A stretch of 64,000 nucleotides of DNA from Parapusillimonas sp013416435 (lineage in GTDB: Bacteria > Pseudomonadota > Gammaproteobacteria > Burkholderiales > Burkholderiaceae_B). Of the stretch, positions 1 through 8,802 are shown in pieces (position 1 is the first letter of the stretch; every line of letters begins with the position of its first letter). Where the stretch lies: NCBI RefSeq assembly GCF_052180245.1, contig NZ_CP197474.1:434001-498000 (forward strand). Reading direction: 5' to 3'. The notes beneath the pieces are model-generated. The model made no database searches, was not told the DNA's origin, and saw nothing but the letters and a program-made list of their open reading frames with translations. A program made the translations under genes and the position numbers.

Positions 1-2
1 TT

Positions 3-929
3 TGCGGTCCGGTGCTTGCGCAAGCGTCGGCAAGCGACTTTCCCGCCAAACCCGTTACCCTGGTGATACCGCAAGCGCCGGGCTCCGGCAGCGATGTCGT
101 GGGCCGCATGCTGGCCACATTCATGGCGCCTTCGCTGGGGCAGACTATTATTGCGGAGAATCGGCCGGGGGCGGGCGGCATCATTGCACACCAATCGGTG
201 AAGCGCGCTCCGGCGGACGGCTATACGATCCTGTTCACGTCCACCGCCCAGTTGCTCGTCGTACCGGTCATGAATTCGGCGGCCAACTACACACTCGATG
301 ACTTCACCCCGGTGGCTCCGATTCTTTGGGCACCCTTTGCAGTGCTTGTGGCGAACACGCCCGAAGCGCCCAAGGACATCAAGGAACTCATCGATACGAT
401 ACGCGCCAAGCCTTCGGCCTATGCATCCGCCGGCATGGGCACCATGACGCATTTGGGCACGGAAAGCTTTCTGCGCCGCGCCGGACTGGAGGCCACACAT
501 GTTCCTTACCAAGGCAGCGGGGCGGCGCTTACCGATCTGATGAGCGGCCAGGTGCTGTTCGCCACCGATTCACTGACGGCATCGATGCGGCATATCAACT
601 CGGGCAAGCTACGGGCGCTGGCGGTCACGGGCGACAAGCGCGAGGCGTCTTTGCCCAATGTCCCCACGCTGGCCGAGGCCGGGCTGGAAGGGCCGGCAAT
701 CGGCGTGCTGGGCGGGCTGTTCGCACCGAAGGGAGTACCGCCCGAAGCCGTACGCAAGATCAAGCTGGCGGTAGAGGAAGCGCTGCGCAACCCCAAGCTC
801 CAGGAACAGTTTGCAGCCACCGAATCCACGGTGCTCCACATAAGCAACGATGAATTCCTTGCACAGCTGAATCAACAAGCGCCCTTCTGGCAAGGGCTGG
901 TGGCGGATCTGGGCTTGAATCCGAAATGA
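3..929 (+). CDS. Bug/TctC-family solute-binding protein (5' truncated)
   Basis: Periplasmic substrate-binding protein of the Bug (tripartite tricarboxylate receptor) family, which captures small carboxylates and related solutes. The reading frame is open to the left edge of the window, so the true start lies upstream. The first visible residues (GPVLAQASA) look like the end of a signal peptide with a cleavage site. Family hallmarks seen are PAKPVTLVIPQAPGSGSDVV near the N-terminus, AENRPGAGGI, APADGYTILF and HVPYQGSG. The gene is followed by a CoA-transferase whose ATG overlaps its stop (ATGA), so the two are probably translationally coupled and the ligand is probably an acid that is activated to a CoA ester. 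No TctA/TctB membrane partners are nearby. Confidence 0.93.
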   Translation, partial: CGPVLAQASASDFPAKPVTLVIPQAPGSGSDVVGRMLATFMAPSLGQTIIAENRPGAGGIIAHQSVKRAPADGYTILFTSTAQLLVVPVMNSAANYTLDDFTPVAPILWAPFAVLVANTPEAPKDIKELIDTIRAKPSAYASAGMGTMTHLGTESFLRRAGLEATHVPYQGSGAALTDLMSGQVLFATDSLTASMRHINSGKLRALAVTGDKREASLPNVPTLAEAGLEGPAIGVLGGLFAPKGVPPEAVRKIKLAVEEALRNPKLQEQFAATESTVLHISNDEFLAQLNQQAPFWQGLVADLGLNPK

Positions 930-2182
930 CGGGCAGCCGGGCTACACCCGCCGCTGCGCTGGCGGCCTTGCGCCCCGACCCCGCCTCGCGGGGCGTGCTG
1001 GACCGCGTTCGCGTCCTGGATATGTCGCGGCTCGTCGCGGGCAATATGCTGTCGCTGCAGCTTGCCGACTTCGGCGCCGACGTCATCAAGATCGAGTCGC
1101 CGAAAGCGGGAGACACGCTGCGCCATTGGAAGGAAGAACTTGAGCAAGGAGGGGAGCTGGATGCCTGGTGGCGCATCTATGCCCGTAACAAGCGCAGCCT
1201 GGCGATCGACCTGCGCGACGAGGAAGCCCGTAACGCGCTGCGCGGCTTGCTGAAGTCTGCGCAGGTGCTCATCGAAAGTTTCCGTCCGGGCACCCTCGAG
1301 AACATGGGGTTCGATCCCCAGAGTCTGCATGCCTTGAATCCCGGACTCGTCATCGTGCGTGTGTCGGGATGGGGGCAAAGCGGCCCTTACCGGACCTTGC
1401 CGGGCTTCGGCAGTCTGGTGGAAGGGTTCAGCGGATACGCGCACAAGCACATGACGCCCGATGGCGTGCCGCAGCTGCCCAATATGGCGCTGGCCGATAT
1501 GATCGCGGGCCTGACCGGCGCGTTTGCCACCTTGGCGGCGCTGCGCGAAGTCGAAGTCAACGGTGGCGGCGGCCAGGTGGTTGACTTGTCGCTGCTCGAG
1601 CCCATGCTGGCCATCATGGGGCCCGATGTCTCGGTCTATGCCGAGACCGGAAAAAAGGCGGATCCCACCCGTAAGATCGCCTCGCCGCGCAATGCCTACC
1701 GCTGCAAGGATGGTCGCTGGGTCGCATTGTCCGGGTCGACGGACATCATGGCGCAGCGGGTCATGGAAGCCATAGGGCGGCCGAACCTGATCCACGATCC
1801 TCGTTTTTCCACCAACGAGGCCAGGCTGGCGAACGATGACGAGCTGGATGGGATGATTGCGGATGCCATCAAGAAGATGAGCCTTGACGAGTGTCTGTGC
1901 TTGTTCAGAAGCAAAGGCGTGACCCTGGGCCCTGTTTACGACGCGCCGCAGCTTCTGTCCGATCGACACGTGGTCGGGCGCGAGTGCTACATCGCGCTGG
2001 AAGCGGATCAGGGCGCCGCGGTCATGCACAACGTCACGCCCCGACTCAGCCGGACGCCCGGATCGATTCGCCGCCCCGCTCCGGAGCTGGGTCAGCATAC
2101 CGGCGAACTTCTGAAGGAAGCCGGCATTGGCGACGCGGAAATCCGGGCCATGCAGAAAAGGGGGGCCATACGATGTCTTTGA
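926..2182 (+). CDS. Class III CoA-transferase (CaiB/BaiF family)
   Basis: Transfers CoA between carboxylic acids and acyl-CoA thioesters in the cytoplasm. The 418-residue length and N-terminal VRVLDMSRLVAGNMLSLQLADFGADVIKIE block are typical of the formyl-CoA transferase family. Asp191 in MALADMIAG fits the position of the catalytic aspartate that forms the acyl anhydride. The start overlaps the stop of the Bug gene by 4 nt and the end overlaps the next gene by 10 nt, so the three form one tightly coupled operon. Substrate not determined; the downstream CitE-like lyase suggests a hydroxy- or dicarboxylic acid (inference). Confidence 0.93.
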   Translation: MTGSRATPAAALAALRPDPASRGVLDRVRVLDMSRLVAGNMLSLQLADFGADVIKIESPKAGDTLRHWKEELEQGGELDAWWRIYARNKRSLAIDLRDEEARNALRGLLKSAQVLIESFRPGTLENMGFDPQSLHALNPGLVIVRVSGWGQSGPYRTLPGFGSLVEGFSGYAHKHMTPDGVPQLPNMALADMIAGLTGAFATLAALREVEVNGGGGQVVDLSLLEPMLAIMGPDVSVYAETGKKADPTRKIASPRNAYRCKDGRWVALSGSTDIMAQRVMEAIGRPNLIHDPRFSTNEARLANDDELDGMIADAIKKMSLDECLCLFRSKGVTLGPVYDAPQLLSDRHVVGRECYIALEADQGAAVMHNVTPRLSRTPGSIRRPAPELGQHTGELLKEAGIGDAEIRAMQKRGAIRCL

Positions 2183-3027
2183 ACATGTTGCGCTCGGTGC
2201 TGTTTGTACCGGCCGTTTCCACGCACCTGCTCGCCAAGGCGGCGCAGCGGGGCGCCGATGCACTGATTCTCGATCTCGAAGATGCGATTCCACTGGACCG
2301 CAAGCAGGAAGCCCGGGACAAGCTGGTCGGCGCTGTCCAGGCCATCGGTAACGCTGCGCCCGTGCTGGTGCGCGTCAATGCCGATCCCGACATGCTGCAG
2401 GCTGATCTTGCCGTGCTGCCTGTGTCGCGGCTTGCCGGCATCATGCTGCCGAAGGTGGAGTCGGCGGCGCAGGTTCAAAGCCTGTGTGCATGGCTGGAAA
2501 AGAACGGCGCAGCGTCGCTGCCTGTCGTTGCCTTGATCGAAACACCTTTGGGTGTGCTGCGCCTGGAGTCGATTGCCTCGGCGCACAAGAACGTGGCGGC
2601 GCTGGGCTTTGGGGGGGAAGACTATGCGACGGAAATGTCGATCGCCCCGACGCCCGAGTCATTGGATTGGGCAGCGCACGCGGTTGCCAACTGCGCGCAT
2701 GCCTTTGGTCTGGCGTGCTTGGGGCTGCCTGGCAGCGTGGCCGAGATCCACGACATGGAGTCCTATGCGAACCTGGTGGCGCGCGCGCGAACCATGGGAT
2801 TTACCGGCACGGTATGCATACACCCCAATCAGATACCGCATGCCAACCGCGGATTCAGTCCATCCGAAGAAGAGCTGGCATGGGCGCGGGCGGTCGTTGC
2901 GGCGGGCGAAGATGCGACGTCCCGCGGACTGGGCGCTGTAACGCTCGAGGGCCGGATGATAGACCGCCCGATAATAGAGCGTGCGCGATCTTTGTTGATG
3001 AGGGGCCGGACTCCATCCGGGGTATGA
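2173..3027 (+). CDS. HpcH/HpaI–CitE-like CoA lyase
   Basis: 284-residue TIM-barrel lyase of the citrate lyase beta-subunit/malyl-CoA lyase family, which cleaves (or forms) 3-hydroxyacyl-CoA esters such as malyl-CoA or citramalyl-CoA. Seen motifs are LFVPA, LDLEDAIP, an Arg in VLVRVNADPD, MLPKVES, ALIETPLGV and GGEDYATEM, which supply the usual Mg and substrate-binding residues. The ATG at 2173 follows a strong AGGGGG ribosome site and lies inside the end of the CoA-transferase gene. Together with the preceding gene it could activate and then split a hydroxy-diacid such as citramalate or malate; that pairing is inference. A palindromic repeat starts 17 bp after the stop. Confidence 0.9.
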   Translation: MSLNMLRSVLFVPAVSTHLLAKAAQRGADALILDLEDAIPLDRKQEARDKLVGAVQAIGNAAPVLVRVNADPDMLQADLAVLPVSRLAGIMLPKVESAAQVQSLCAWLEKNGAASLPVVALIETPLGVLRLESIASAHKNVAALGFGGEDYATEMSIAPTPESLDWAAHAVANCAHAFGLACLGLPGSVAEIHDMESYANLVARARTMGFTGTVCIHPNQIPHANRGFSPSEEELAWARAVVAAGEDATSRGLGAVTLEGRMIDRPIIERARSLLMRGRTPSGV

Positions 3028-3044
3028 ATCTGTGCGAGTTTTTT

Positions 3045-3074
3045 GGGGTCAGACCCCGTACGGGGTCTGACCCC
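3045..3074. repeat. 30-bp palindromic element, single copy
   Basis: Perfect palindrome: 13-bp arm GGGGTCAGACCCC, centre GTAC, reverse-complement arm. It lies between the convergent ends of the CitE-like gene and the surface-protein gene. Reference copy of the family. Confidence 0.95.
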
Positions 3075-3079
3075 TACTC

Positions 3080-5152
3080 TTACAACGCGAGCGAAGCCGT
3101 ATCGATGTCCGGCAGTCCGACAATCTTGAGCGCGCTCAAGTCGGGGCCGGCCGAAGTGATGTCCACCACGACGTCTCCCGCCGCGTCGAATCCGGCGGTG
3201 CCGTCATTGAGGATCAGATAGGTGCTCGCACCAGACGTGATGGCCGCGGCGCCGTTCGCAGTGAACGACTCCGCAGTCAGGACGGCTGCCAGGCTGGCGG
3301 CGTCCATGGTGTCGACGCTGCCGGTCACGATGTTTTCGGCTGCGACCGTCGAGTGTCCGACGATGAAGTCACTGCTGACGTCGAAGTCCGCAATCATGTC
3401 GATGGCGCCAAGATTTGACGTCGACACGTCGTTCAGCATGAATAGGTCCGCGCCGGCGCCGCCAATCAGGGCGTCGGAGCCCGCGCCGCCGATCAAGGCC
3501 TGGGTGCCGTTGCCGCCGACCAGTGCTTCACCGTCGTCGCCGGCTCGTATCACGCCGCCCTCGCTGATATTGATCCTGGCCGTCTGATAGACGGACCCGC
3601 CGGGCACCAGGCTGGTGTCCGGAATCAGGAAGGTCATGGTGTCCGCGCGCGCACCAGTGACTTCAACGTTCGCGGCCGAGTCGCTGAACCAGATTCCGAC
3701 ACTGTCGCCGGTATAGTCTTCCCATATCCATTGGGTTCCGTCATGCTCGGCCCCGCGCACCTCCATGTCGGCAAGGTTGAGCCCTTCGACACCGCGCAAG
3801 TCGATGACGTCTCCGGATGCGGAGTCGTAGTCGCCCACGGTGATGACGCTGGGCGTGCCGGCGGCGCCGGAGATAACGAAGGTATCGGCGCCGTCTCCGC
3901 CAAGCGCGGTTTGACCGTCCGCGATGGTGATGGTGTCATCGCCCGCTTGGGCGTCTATGGTCAGTCCGACCAGGGTCGCTCCGGACAGGTCGATCTCGTC
4001 GCTTTCCTCGGTGCCCTGGGCCGTCACCGCGCCTGCGCCCACCACACTCAATTGCTCCAGGTCTTCGAATGCGGCAACCAGGTGCTGGCCTTCGGCCAGG
4101 GTGATGGTGGCCGAGCCGTCGAGCGGAACGGAGTCTGCGGTGATGAAGCTGCCACGCGCGAAGGAAGCCTGGCCGTCTTCATTGATGAGCGTGATGTCGC
4201 CCTCGGCCGTACCTTCAAAGGTGATGACGCCATCGGTATCGACGAGCGCGAAAGGCTGCTCGAAGGAATCAGGCAGTCGCACCGGCTCATCGGGTGTCCA
4301 TCCTTCCGGCACGGTCAGCAAGGCGCCGTCGGGGTGCACGTAATCCTGCGGAATCCCCCAGTTTGACGGCAGTTCGAAACCTTCCGGCGGGGTGAACTCC
4401 GGCAGGAACGGCGCCACTTGGCTGACCCGCGCCAACGCTGCGTCGGTTTGTCCCGCTTCGATGGCTTCCTGGAATACAGGATCTTCGGCGAACAGCGCCA
4501 GGTCGAGGCCATTGCCCAGGTTACGGCCTTCCGCGATCCCGAAGGAAAGCAGGTGCTCCAAGGCGGTCATGCTGCCTTCATCCACGGCAGCGGCCACGTC
4601 GGAGTTCTCGGCCAGATAAGCGCCCAGCACGATGACCATGTTGGGGTTGCGGCCTTCATTGATGCCATATCTCTGGAAGTGTTCGGTTGCGGTCGTGTCA
4701 CCGGCCTCCACGGCTTCTGCGACATCCGGATTGGCGGCCAGGTATTGCTCCGCATTGAAGAATGCAAGGGGAGAGCGGTCTTCGCTCGCGCCATACATAT
4801 GGAAGTGTTCATATGCCGACGTGTCGCCGTTCTCCACGGCCTCGGCAACGTCGGGATTCTGTTCCAGGTAATAGCCCACATTGAAATAGGGGCTGGCCGC
4901 CCGCTCTTCAGCGTGGCCGAACTGTTCAAAATGCCCATAGGCCGTCTGGGTGCCGGCGGCAACCGCTTCCGCTACGTCGGAATTATGGGCCAGGTAGTAA
5001 TCGGCATCGAAAAGAGCGCTGGGTGAGCGTCCTTCGTTAACGCCGTACATCTCGAAGTGCTGCTCGGGCGTGGTTTCGCCCGCCTCGACGGCGGCAGCGA
5101 CGTCGGGATTGTTGGCTAGATACCATTGGCTGTCAAAAAACTTCAAGGCCAT
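3080..5152 (-). CDS. Large acidic repeat protein with RTX-like glycine motifs (surface/secreted)
   Basis: 690 residues. The first ~217 residues are five ~43-residue repeats of the pattern (F/Y)(F/D)xxxYLxxNPDVAxAVxxGxxTAxEHFxxYGxxEGR. A middle region is followed by glycine/aspartate-rich stretches (AQAGDDTITI, GGDGADTFVISG, GGNGTQALIGGAGSDALIGGAGADLF) resembling calcium-binding RTX nonapeptides. The C-terminus (SFTANGAAAITSGASTYLIL, NDGTAGFDAAGDVVVDI) resembles the tail of RTX/bluetail-type putative surface proteins. No N-terminal signal peptide, so type I secretion is likely (inference); no type I secretion genes are in the window. Start chosen at 5152 because AAGGAG precedes it by 8 nt. A paralogue begins at 63274. 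Function unknown. Confidence 0.85.
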   Translation of the reverse strand: MALKFFDSQWYLANNPDVAAAVEAGETTPEQHFEMYGVNEGRSPSALFDADYYLAHNSDVAEAVAAGTQTAYGHFEQFGHAEERAASPYFNVGYYLEQNPDVAEAVENGDTSAYEHFHMYGASEDRSPLAFFNAEQYLAANPDVAEAVEAGDTTATEHFQRYGINEGRNPNMVIVLGAYLAENSDVAAAVDEGSMTALEHLLSFGIAEGRNLGNGLDLALFAEDPVFQEAIEAGQTDAALARVSQVAPFLPEFTPPEGFELPSNWGIPQDYVHPDGALLTVPEGWTPDEPVRLPDSFEQPFALVDTDGVITFEGTAEGDITLINEDGQASFARGSFITADSVPLDGSATITLAEGQHLVAAFEDLEQLSVVGAGAVTAQGTEESDEIDLSGATLVGLTIDAQAGDDTITIADGQTALGGDGADTFVISGAAGTPSVITVGDYDSASGDVIDLRGVEGLNLADMEVRGAEHDGTQWIWEDYTGDSVGIWFSDSAANVEVTGARADTMTFLIPDTSLVPGGSVYQTARINISEGGVIRAGDDGEALVGGNGTQALIGGAGSDALIGGAGADLFMLNDVSTSNLGAIDMIADFDVSSDFIVGHSTVAAENIVTGSVDTMDAASLAAVLTAESFTANGAAAITSGASTYLILNDGTAGFDAAGDVVVDITSAGPDLSALKIVGLPDIDTASLAL

Positions 5153-5208
5153 CGGAAATCTCCTTGGGGTAGGTTGAAACGAGACCCCGGGCAGCAACTC
5201 GCGTTCCG

Positions 5209-5282
5209 GGGGTCAGACCCCAAAGGGGGTCTGACCCCATTCCGACGACGCAGGGGTCAGACCCCGTATGGGGTCTGACCCC
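5209..5282. repeat. Two palindromic elements (5209-5238, 5253-5282)
   Basis: Two copies 14 bp apart, with 13-bp arms identical to the 3045 copy and centres AAAG and GTAT. They sit in a divergent gap, upstream of both the surface-protein gene and the transporter gene; most divergent gaps in this window lack the element. Confidence 0.93.
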
Positions 5283-5349
5283 CATGCAAAATTTTCACGT
5301 CGTGGAAGTTCTACAGGATTACCCTGATTGCGCGCCGGCTACTCTGAGA

Positions 5350-5391
5350 TCAAAATCCGATTAATAAGAAAAATATTACCGATATTCGGAA
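5350..5391 (+). promoter_or_regulatory. 42-bp promoter/operator module, copy 1
   Basis: Begins with TCAAAATCC (5350-5358) and ends with the imperfect palindrome TACCGATATTCGGAA (5377-5391). The same two blocks, with the same 27-nt offset and the same 28-nt distance to the start codon, recur at 10073-10114. Probably the binding site of the IclR regulator at 9238-10050 (inference). Confidence 0.7.
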
Positions 5392-5418
5392 TTTAATATA
5401 AACCAGTGAGGAGACAAC

Positions 5419-6279
5419 ATGAGACATTCTTTGAAAAAGCTATGCGGGGCGCTTTCCCTGCTAATCGGCTGCAGCATGGGCGCGTTTATTCCGAGTGCCG
5501 CCTCGGCGCAAGCCAGTCAGGCGGATTCGCGTCTGCAGACCATACTCAAGCGCGACAAACTGATCGTCGCCACATTCAGCACCGCGCCGCCATTCGGCTA
5601 TACAGATGAGAAGGGCAAACTGGTGGGGTTCGACATCGATATATCCCGGCTGATCGCCAAGTCTCTGCTGGGCGACGAGAACAAGGTGGAATTCGTGTCG
5701 GTGACCAGCGAGGGACGCTGGCCGGCGGTAGATTCGGGCCGGGCGGACATCGGCGTGTCCTCGACCACGGTTTACCCTGACCGCGCGATACGTGTCGCGT
5801 TCACACGCCCGTACATCGACTCCGGCATGTCGGTGGCCGTCCGCAAGGACGCGAACGTCAATACGCTGGCCGAGCTGAACAGCAACAAGTACACCCTGGC
5901 CAATCTGAGCAACCCGCAAATGATGGACAGGCAGAAGCGATTCCTGCCCGATATCAAGGTGCTGACCTTCGATACGCCCAGCAGCCAGTTCCTGGCATTG
6001 AAGTCGGGCCAGGCCCAAGCCATGCAAATGGATACGCCGGTCTTGAACTGGTATGCGGCCAACAACCAGGAACTGAAGGTTCTGCCCGAGGCATTGGCCG
6101 TGACGTCGGGCAACGCCATCTTCATGAAACAAGGAGACTTCCAGCTATGGCTCTGGATGGACACCATGGTGCAGGAGATGACGGCCGGCTCCCGCTACAA
6201 CGAGTACACGGAAATCTATCGCAAGTGGTTCGGCCGCAATCCGCCGCCCCAGCGTTTCTATAGCGCAGCCGCCAATTGA
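5419..6279 (+). CDS. Amino-acid-type ABC transporter substrate-binding protein (family 3)
   Basis: 286 residues with a clear signal peptide (MRHSLKKLCGALSLLIGCSM... ending near AASAQA). The mature part matches bacterial solute-binding family 3: KLIVATFSTAPPFGYTDEKG, LVGFDIDISRLIA, GRADIGVSSTTVYPDRA. It binds a polar solute in the periplasm for an ABC importer. The matching permeases and ATPase lie 4 kb downstream (10142-12232) and share the same promoter module, so this is very likely their binding protein although CoA-transferase and thiolase-like genes intervene. Ribosome site GAGGAG is 6 nt before the ATG. The ligand may be an organic acid or its amino derivative rather than a common amino acid, given the CoA-linked neighbours (inference). 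Confidence 0.93.
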   Translation: MRHSLKKLCGALSLLIGCSMGAFIPSAASAQASQADSRLQTILKRDKLIVATFSTAPPFGYTDEKGKLVGFDIDISRLIAKSLLGDENKVEFVSVTSEGRWPAVDSGRADIGVSSTTVYPDRAIRVAFTRPYIDSGMSVAVRKDANVNTLAELNSNKYTLANLSNPQMMDRQKRFLPDIKVLTFDTPSSQFLALKSGQAQAMQMDTPVLNWYAANNQELKVLPEALAVTSGNAIFMKQGDFQLWLWMDTMVQEMTAGSRYNEYTEIYRKWFGRNPPPQRFYSAAAN

Positions 6280-6399
6280 TTCCTGCCGGGGCGGCAAAAG
6301 CATGGCGTCTTCCTCCTGCCCTTCTCAAGGCACGAAGCGCGCCTATGCACAAGCCCGGAAGCATCCGTTTTCAAAGTATCAAACAAGAGGCAAAGCTGA

Positions 6400-7641
6400 A
6401 TGAACCAATCACAAAAAGGGCGTGAGGAAAGCCCTGACGCGCCGCGCAGGGCCGGACCATTGAGCGGCATGCGTGTCATCGACGCCGGCTCGATGATTGC
6501 GGGTCCGCTTGCCGCCACGCAACTGGCGGACTTCGGTGCCGACGTCATCAAGATAGAGATGCCCGGCATAGGCGACTCCATACGCCAGTGGGCTCCCATG
6601 AAAGAGGGGCGCTCGTTATGGTGGAAGGTCATCGGGCGCAACAAGCGGCTGCTGACGCTCAAGCTGTCGGATCCTGACGGGCAGGAGATTTTCCGCGAAC
6701 TGGTGCGCTCGGCGGACATCGTCATTGAAAACTACAAGCCGGGCACGTTCGAGCGCTGGGGCCTGGGGTACTCGGAGCTGGCCAAGATCAATTCCCGCCT
6801 GGTTCTGGTGCGCGTTTCAGGCTTTGGCCAGACCGGGCCTTATTCGCAGCGCGGCGGGTATGGAACGATCGCGGAAGCATTCTCCGGCATCCCTTCGTTT
6901 ACCGGCTTTCCCGACAAGCCGCCGACATTGCCGGGATTTCCCATGGCGGATTCCGTGGCGTCGACCTTTGCCGCCATGTCGGCAATGTTCGCCATCTACA
7001 ACCGCGATCACAACGGCGGCAAGGGCCAGGAAGTGGACGTCAGCCTGTACGAGCCCTTGTTCCGGCTGGTCGAGGCGCAGGTCATCGGCTTCGATCAACT
7101 CGGGATCGTCAAGCAAAGACAGGGCAACCGGCTGGCGGAGGACTCGCCGCGCAATACTTACCAGACGCGCGATGGAGTATGGATAGGCATTTCCGCCAGC
7201 TCGCAGCGGACCTACGAGCGCCTCGCCCAGGCGATCGGCATGCCGGAACTGATCGACGACCCGAGGTTCGTCGACAACGCCACCCGCTGCGACAACGACA
7301 AGGCGTTGGACGCTCTGCTGGCCGCCTGGTTCGCCCAGCGCGACAGCCAGGACGTGATGAGCCTCTTTGAACGCGCGGACGTGGTCGCCGGACCGGTCAT
7401 CGATATCCGCGACATTTTTTCAGATCCCCATTATCAGGCCAGAGAGAACATCGTTGAGGCCGCGGACGACGATTTCGGATCGGTGCGCATGCAGAGCGTC
7501 GTGCCAAAGTTTGCCGAGACGCCCGGGGAGGTGCGACACGCCGGCCGGCGGCTGGGCGCCGACAACCGGGAGATCTACATCGGGGAACTGGGCATGACCG
7601 AACAAAAGCTTTCCGAGCTGCAATCGAAAGGAGTCATTTGA
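6400..7641 (+). CDS. Class III CoA-transferase (CaiB/BaiF family)
   Basis: 413 residues; moves CoA onto a carboxylic acid. GMRVIDAGSMIAGPLAATQL, ADFGADVIKIEMP and RNKRLLTLKL are family blocks, and Asp184 in FPMADSVAS fits the catalytic aspartate. The stop codon is immediately followed by the ATG of the thiolase-like gene, so translation is coupled. Probably activates the compound imported by the flanking ABC transporter (inference). Distinct in sequence from the paralogues at 926 and 58086. Confidence 0.93.
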   Translation: MNQSQKGREESPDAPRRAGPLSGMRVIDAGSMIAGPLAATQLADFGADVIKIEMPGIGDSIRQWAPMKEGRSLWWKVIGRNKRLLTLKLSDPDGQEIFRELVRSADIVIENYKPGTFERWGLGYSELAKINSRLVLVRVSGFGQTGPYSQRGGYGTIAEAFSGIPSFTGFPDKPPTLPGFPMADSVASTFAAMSAMFAIYNRDHNGGKGQEVDVSLYEPLFRLVEAQVIGFDQLGIVKQRQGNRLAEDSPRNTYQTRDGVWIGISASSQRTYERLAQAIGMPELIDDPRFVDNATRCDNDKALDALLAAWFAQRDSQDVMSLFERADVVAGPVIDIRDIFSDPHYQARENIVEAADDDFGSVRMQSVVPKFAETPGEVRHAGRRLGADNREIYIGELGMTEQKLSELQSKGVI

Positions 7642-8802
7642 ATGAGCAAGCTTTTCGACGGAGTGCGTATCGTCGGCGCCGGGCAAACCGCCTACGCGAA
7701 GCGATCGCCGCATGGGGTGCACCGCCTGCTGTATCAGGCCGGCACGGCGGCCTTGAAGGATGCTGGGCTTGAGTGGGCAAGCGTCGACGGACTGGCGGTC
7801 TCTTCCTTCATGCTTCCGCCCGACAATGTGGCGATCGTGGCGGAGCACCTGGGCATCCAGCCGCGCTTCATGTTCCAGGGCGTGTACGGCGGTGCTTCGG
7901 GCGTCATCGGCATGGCCCACGCGGCCCGCGCCATCCGCGATGGAGCATGCGATGTCGTGGTCGTGGCCGCTGCCGATGCATTCGATGTCACCTCGCACAA
8001 TGCCACGCTGGATCATTTCAATACTTCGGTGCGCGATTTCATGTCGCCCCAGGGCTTCGGAGGCGCCAATGGCATGTTCGCGCTGCATACGCGCCTCTAC
8101 ATGGAGCGCCATGGCGCGCTGCGCGAGGATTTCGGCCGATTCTGCATTGCGCTGCGCGCCAACGCGCTGCGCAATCCCAATGCCTTGTTCAAGGAAGCGC
8201 TGACGATGGACGCCTACCTGAACGCGCGGCAGATCGCCGACCCTTTGCGCCTGTACGATTGCGTGATGCCCTGCGTGGGGGGAGACGCCATTGTGCTGGC
8301 GTCCGAGAAAATCGCCGCCGGGCTCAAGGGCCCCAGCCTGCGCATTCTGGCGTCCGAGGAAATCCACAACTATCCGGCCAACGACGTATACGGCCTGCCC
8401 GGGGGCTGGGAAGGATTCGCCGATCGGCTTTACGAGCGAGCCGGCTGCGGCCCGGAGGACCTTCACTTTGCTCAGGTCTACGATGACTACCCGGTCATGT
8501 CCTTCGTCCAGCTCGAGGGCCTCGGTATTGCCCCCAAGGGTAAAACCGCCCGGTTCCTGCGTGAAACCGACATAACCGTCGACGGGGAGTTTCCCGTCAA
8601 CACAGGCGGCGGCCAGCTGTCCGCGGGGCAGGCAGGCGCGTCCGGCGGCATGATCGGCCTGGTGGAGGGCGTCACTCAGTTGCTGGGCAAGGCGGAAGGC
8701 CGCCAAGTCAAATGCAAGCGTGGTGTGGTGTCGGGGTACGGTATGGTGGCATACGGGCGCGGCCTGTCTTCCAGCGCAGCGATTCTTGAAAGGGTGGAAT
8801 GA
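7642..8802 (+). CDS. Thiolase-fold protein lacking the thiolase catalytic residues (SCP-x/Ltp2-like)
   Basis: 386 residues with a thiolase fold: GVRIVGAGQTAYAKR at the N-terminus, GGASGVIGMAHAARAI, and NTGGGQLSAGQAGASGG near the end. The usual nucleophilic Cys is absent (GGASG), the catalytic His motif GHP is replaced by GQA, and the C-terminal Cys motif reads SGYG. This resembles Ltp2-type aldolases, which are thiolase-fold proteins that use tyrosines and need a DUF35 partner. Tyr280 in AQVYDDY and Tyr366 in SGYG are candidate catalytic tyrosines (inference). The next gene is a DUF35 protein overlapping by 4 nt. Thus a retro-aldol cleavage of an acyl-CoA is as plausible as thiolysis. Confidence 0.88.
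   Translation: MSKLFDGVRIVGAGQTAYAKRSPHGVHRLLYQAGTAALKDAGLEWASVDGLAVSSFMLPPDNVAIVAEHLGIQPRFMFQGVYGGASGVIGMAHAARAIRDGACDVVVVAAADAFDVTSHNATLDHFNTSVRDFMSPQGFGGANGMFALHTRLYMERHGALREDFGRFCIALRANALRNPNALFKEALTMDAYLNARQIADPLRLYDCVMPCVGGDAIVLASEKIAAGLKGPSLRILASEEIHNYPANDVYGLPGGWEGFADRLYERAGCGPEDLHFAQVYDDYPVMSFVQLEGLGIAPKGKTARFLRETDITVDGEFPVNTGGGQLSAGQAGASGGMIGLVEGVTQLLGKAEGRQVKCKRGVVSGYGMVAYGRGLSSSAAILERVE

Noticed and set aside
872..2293. Long minus-strand open frame (473 codons) opposite the CoA-transferase
   Set aside because: No recognisable motifs, low-complexity Arg/Gln/His-rich translation, and the opposite strand encodes an intact CoA-transferase.
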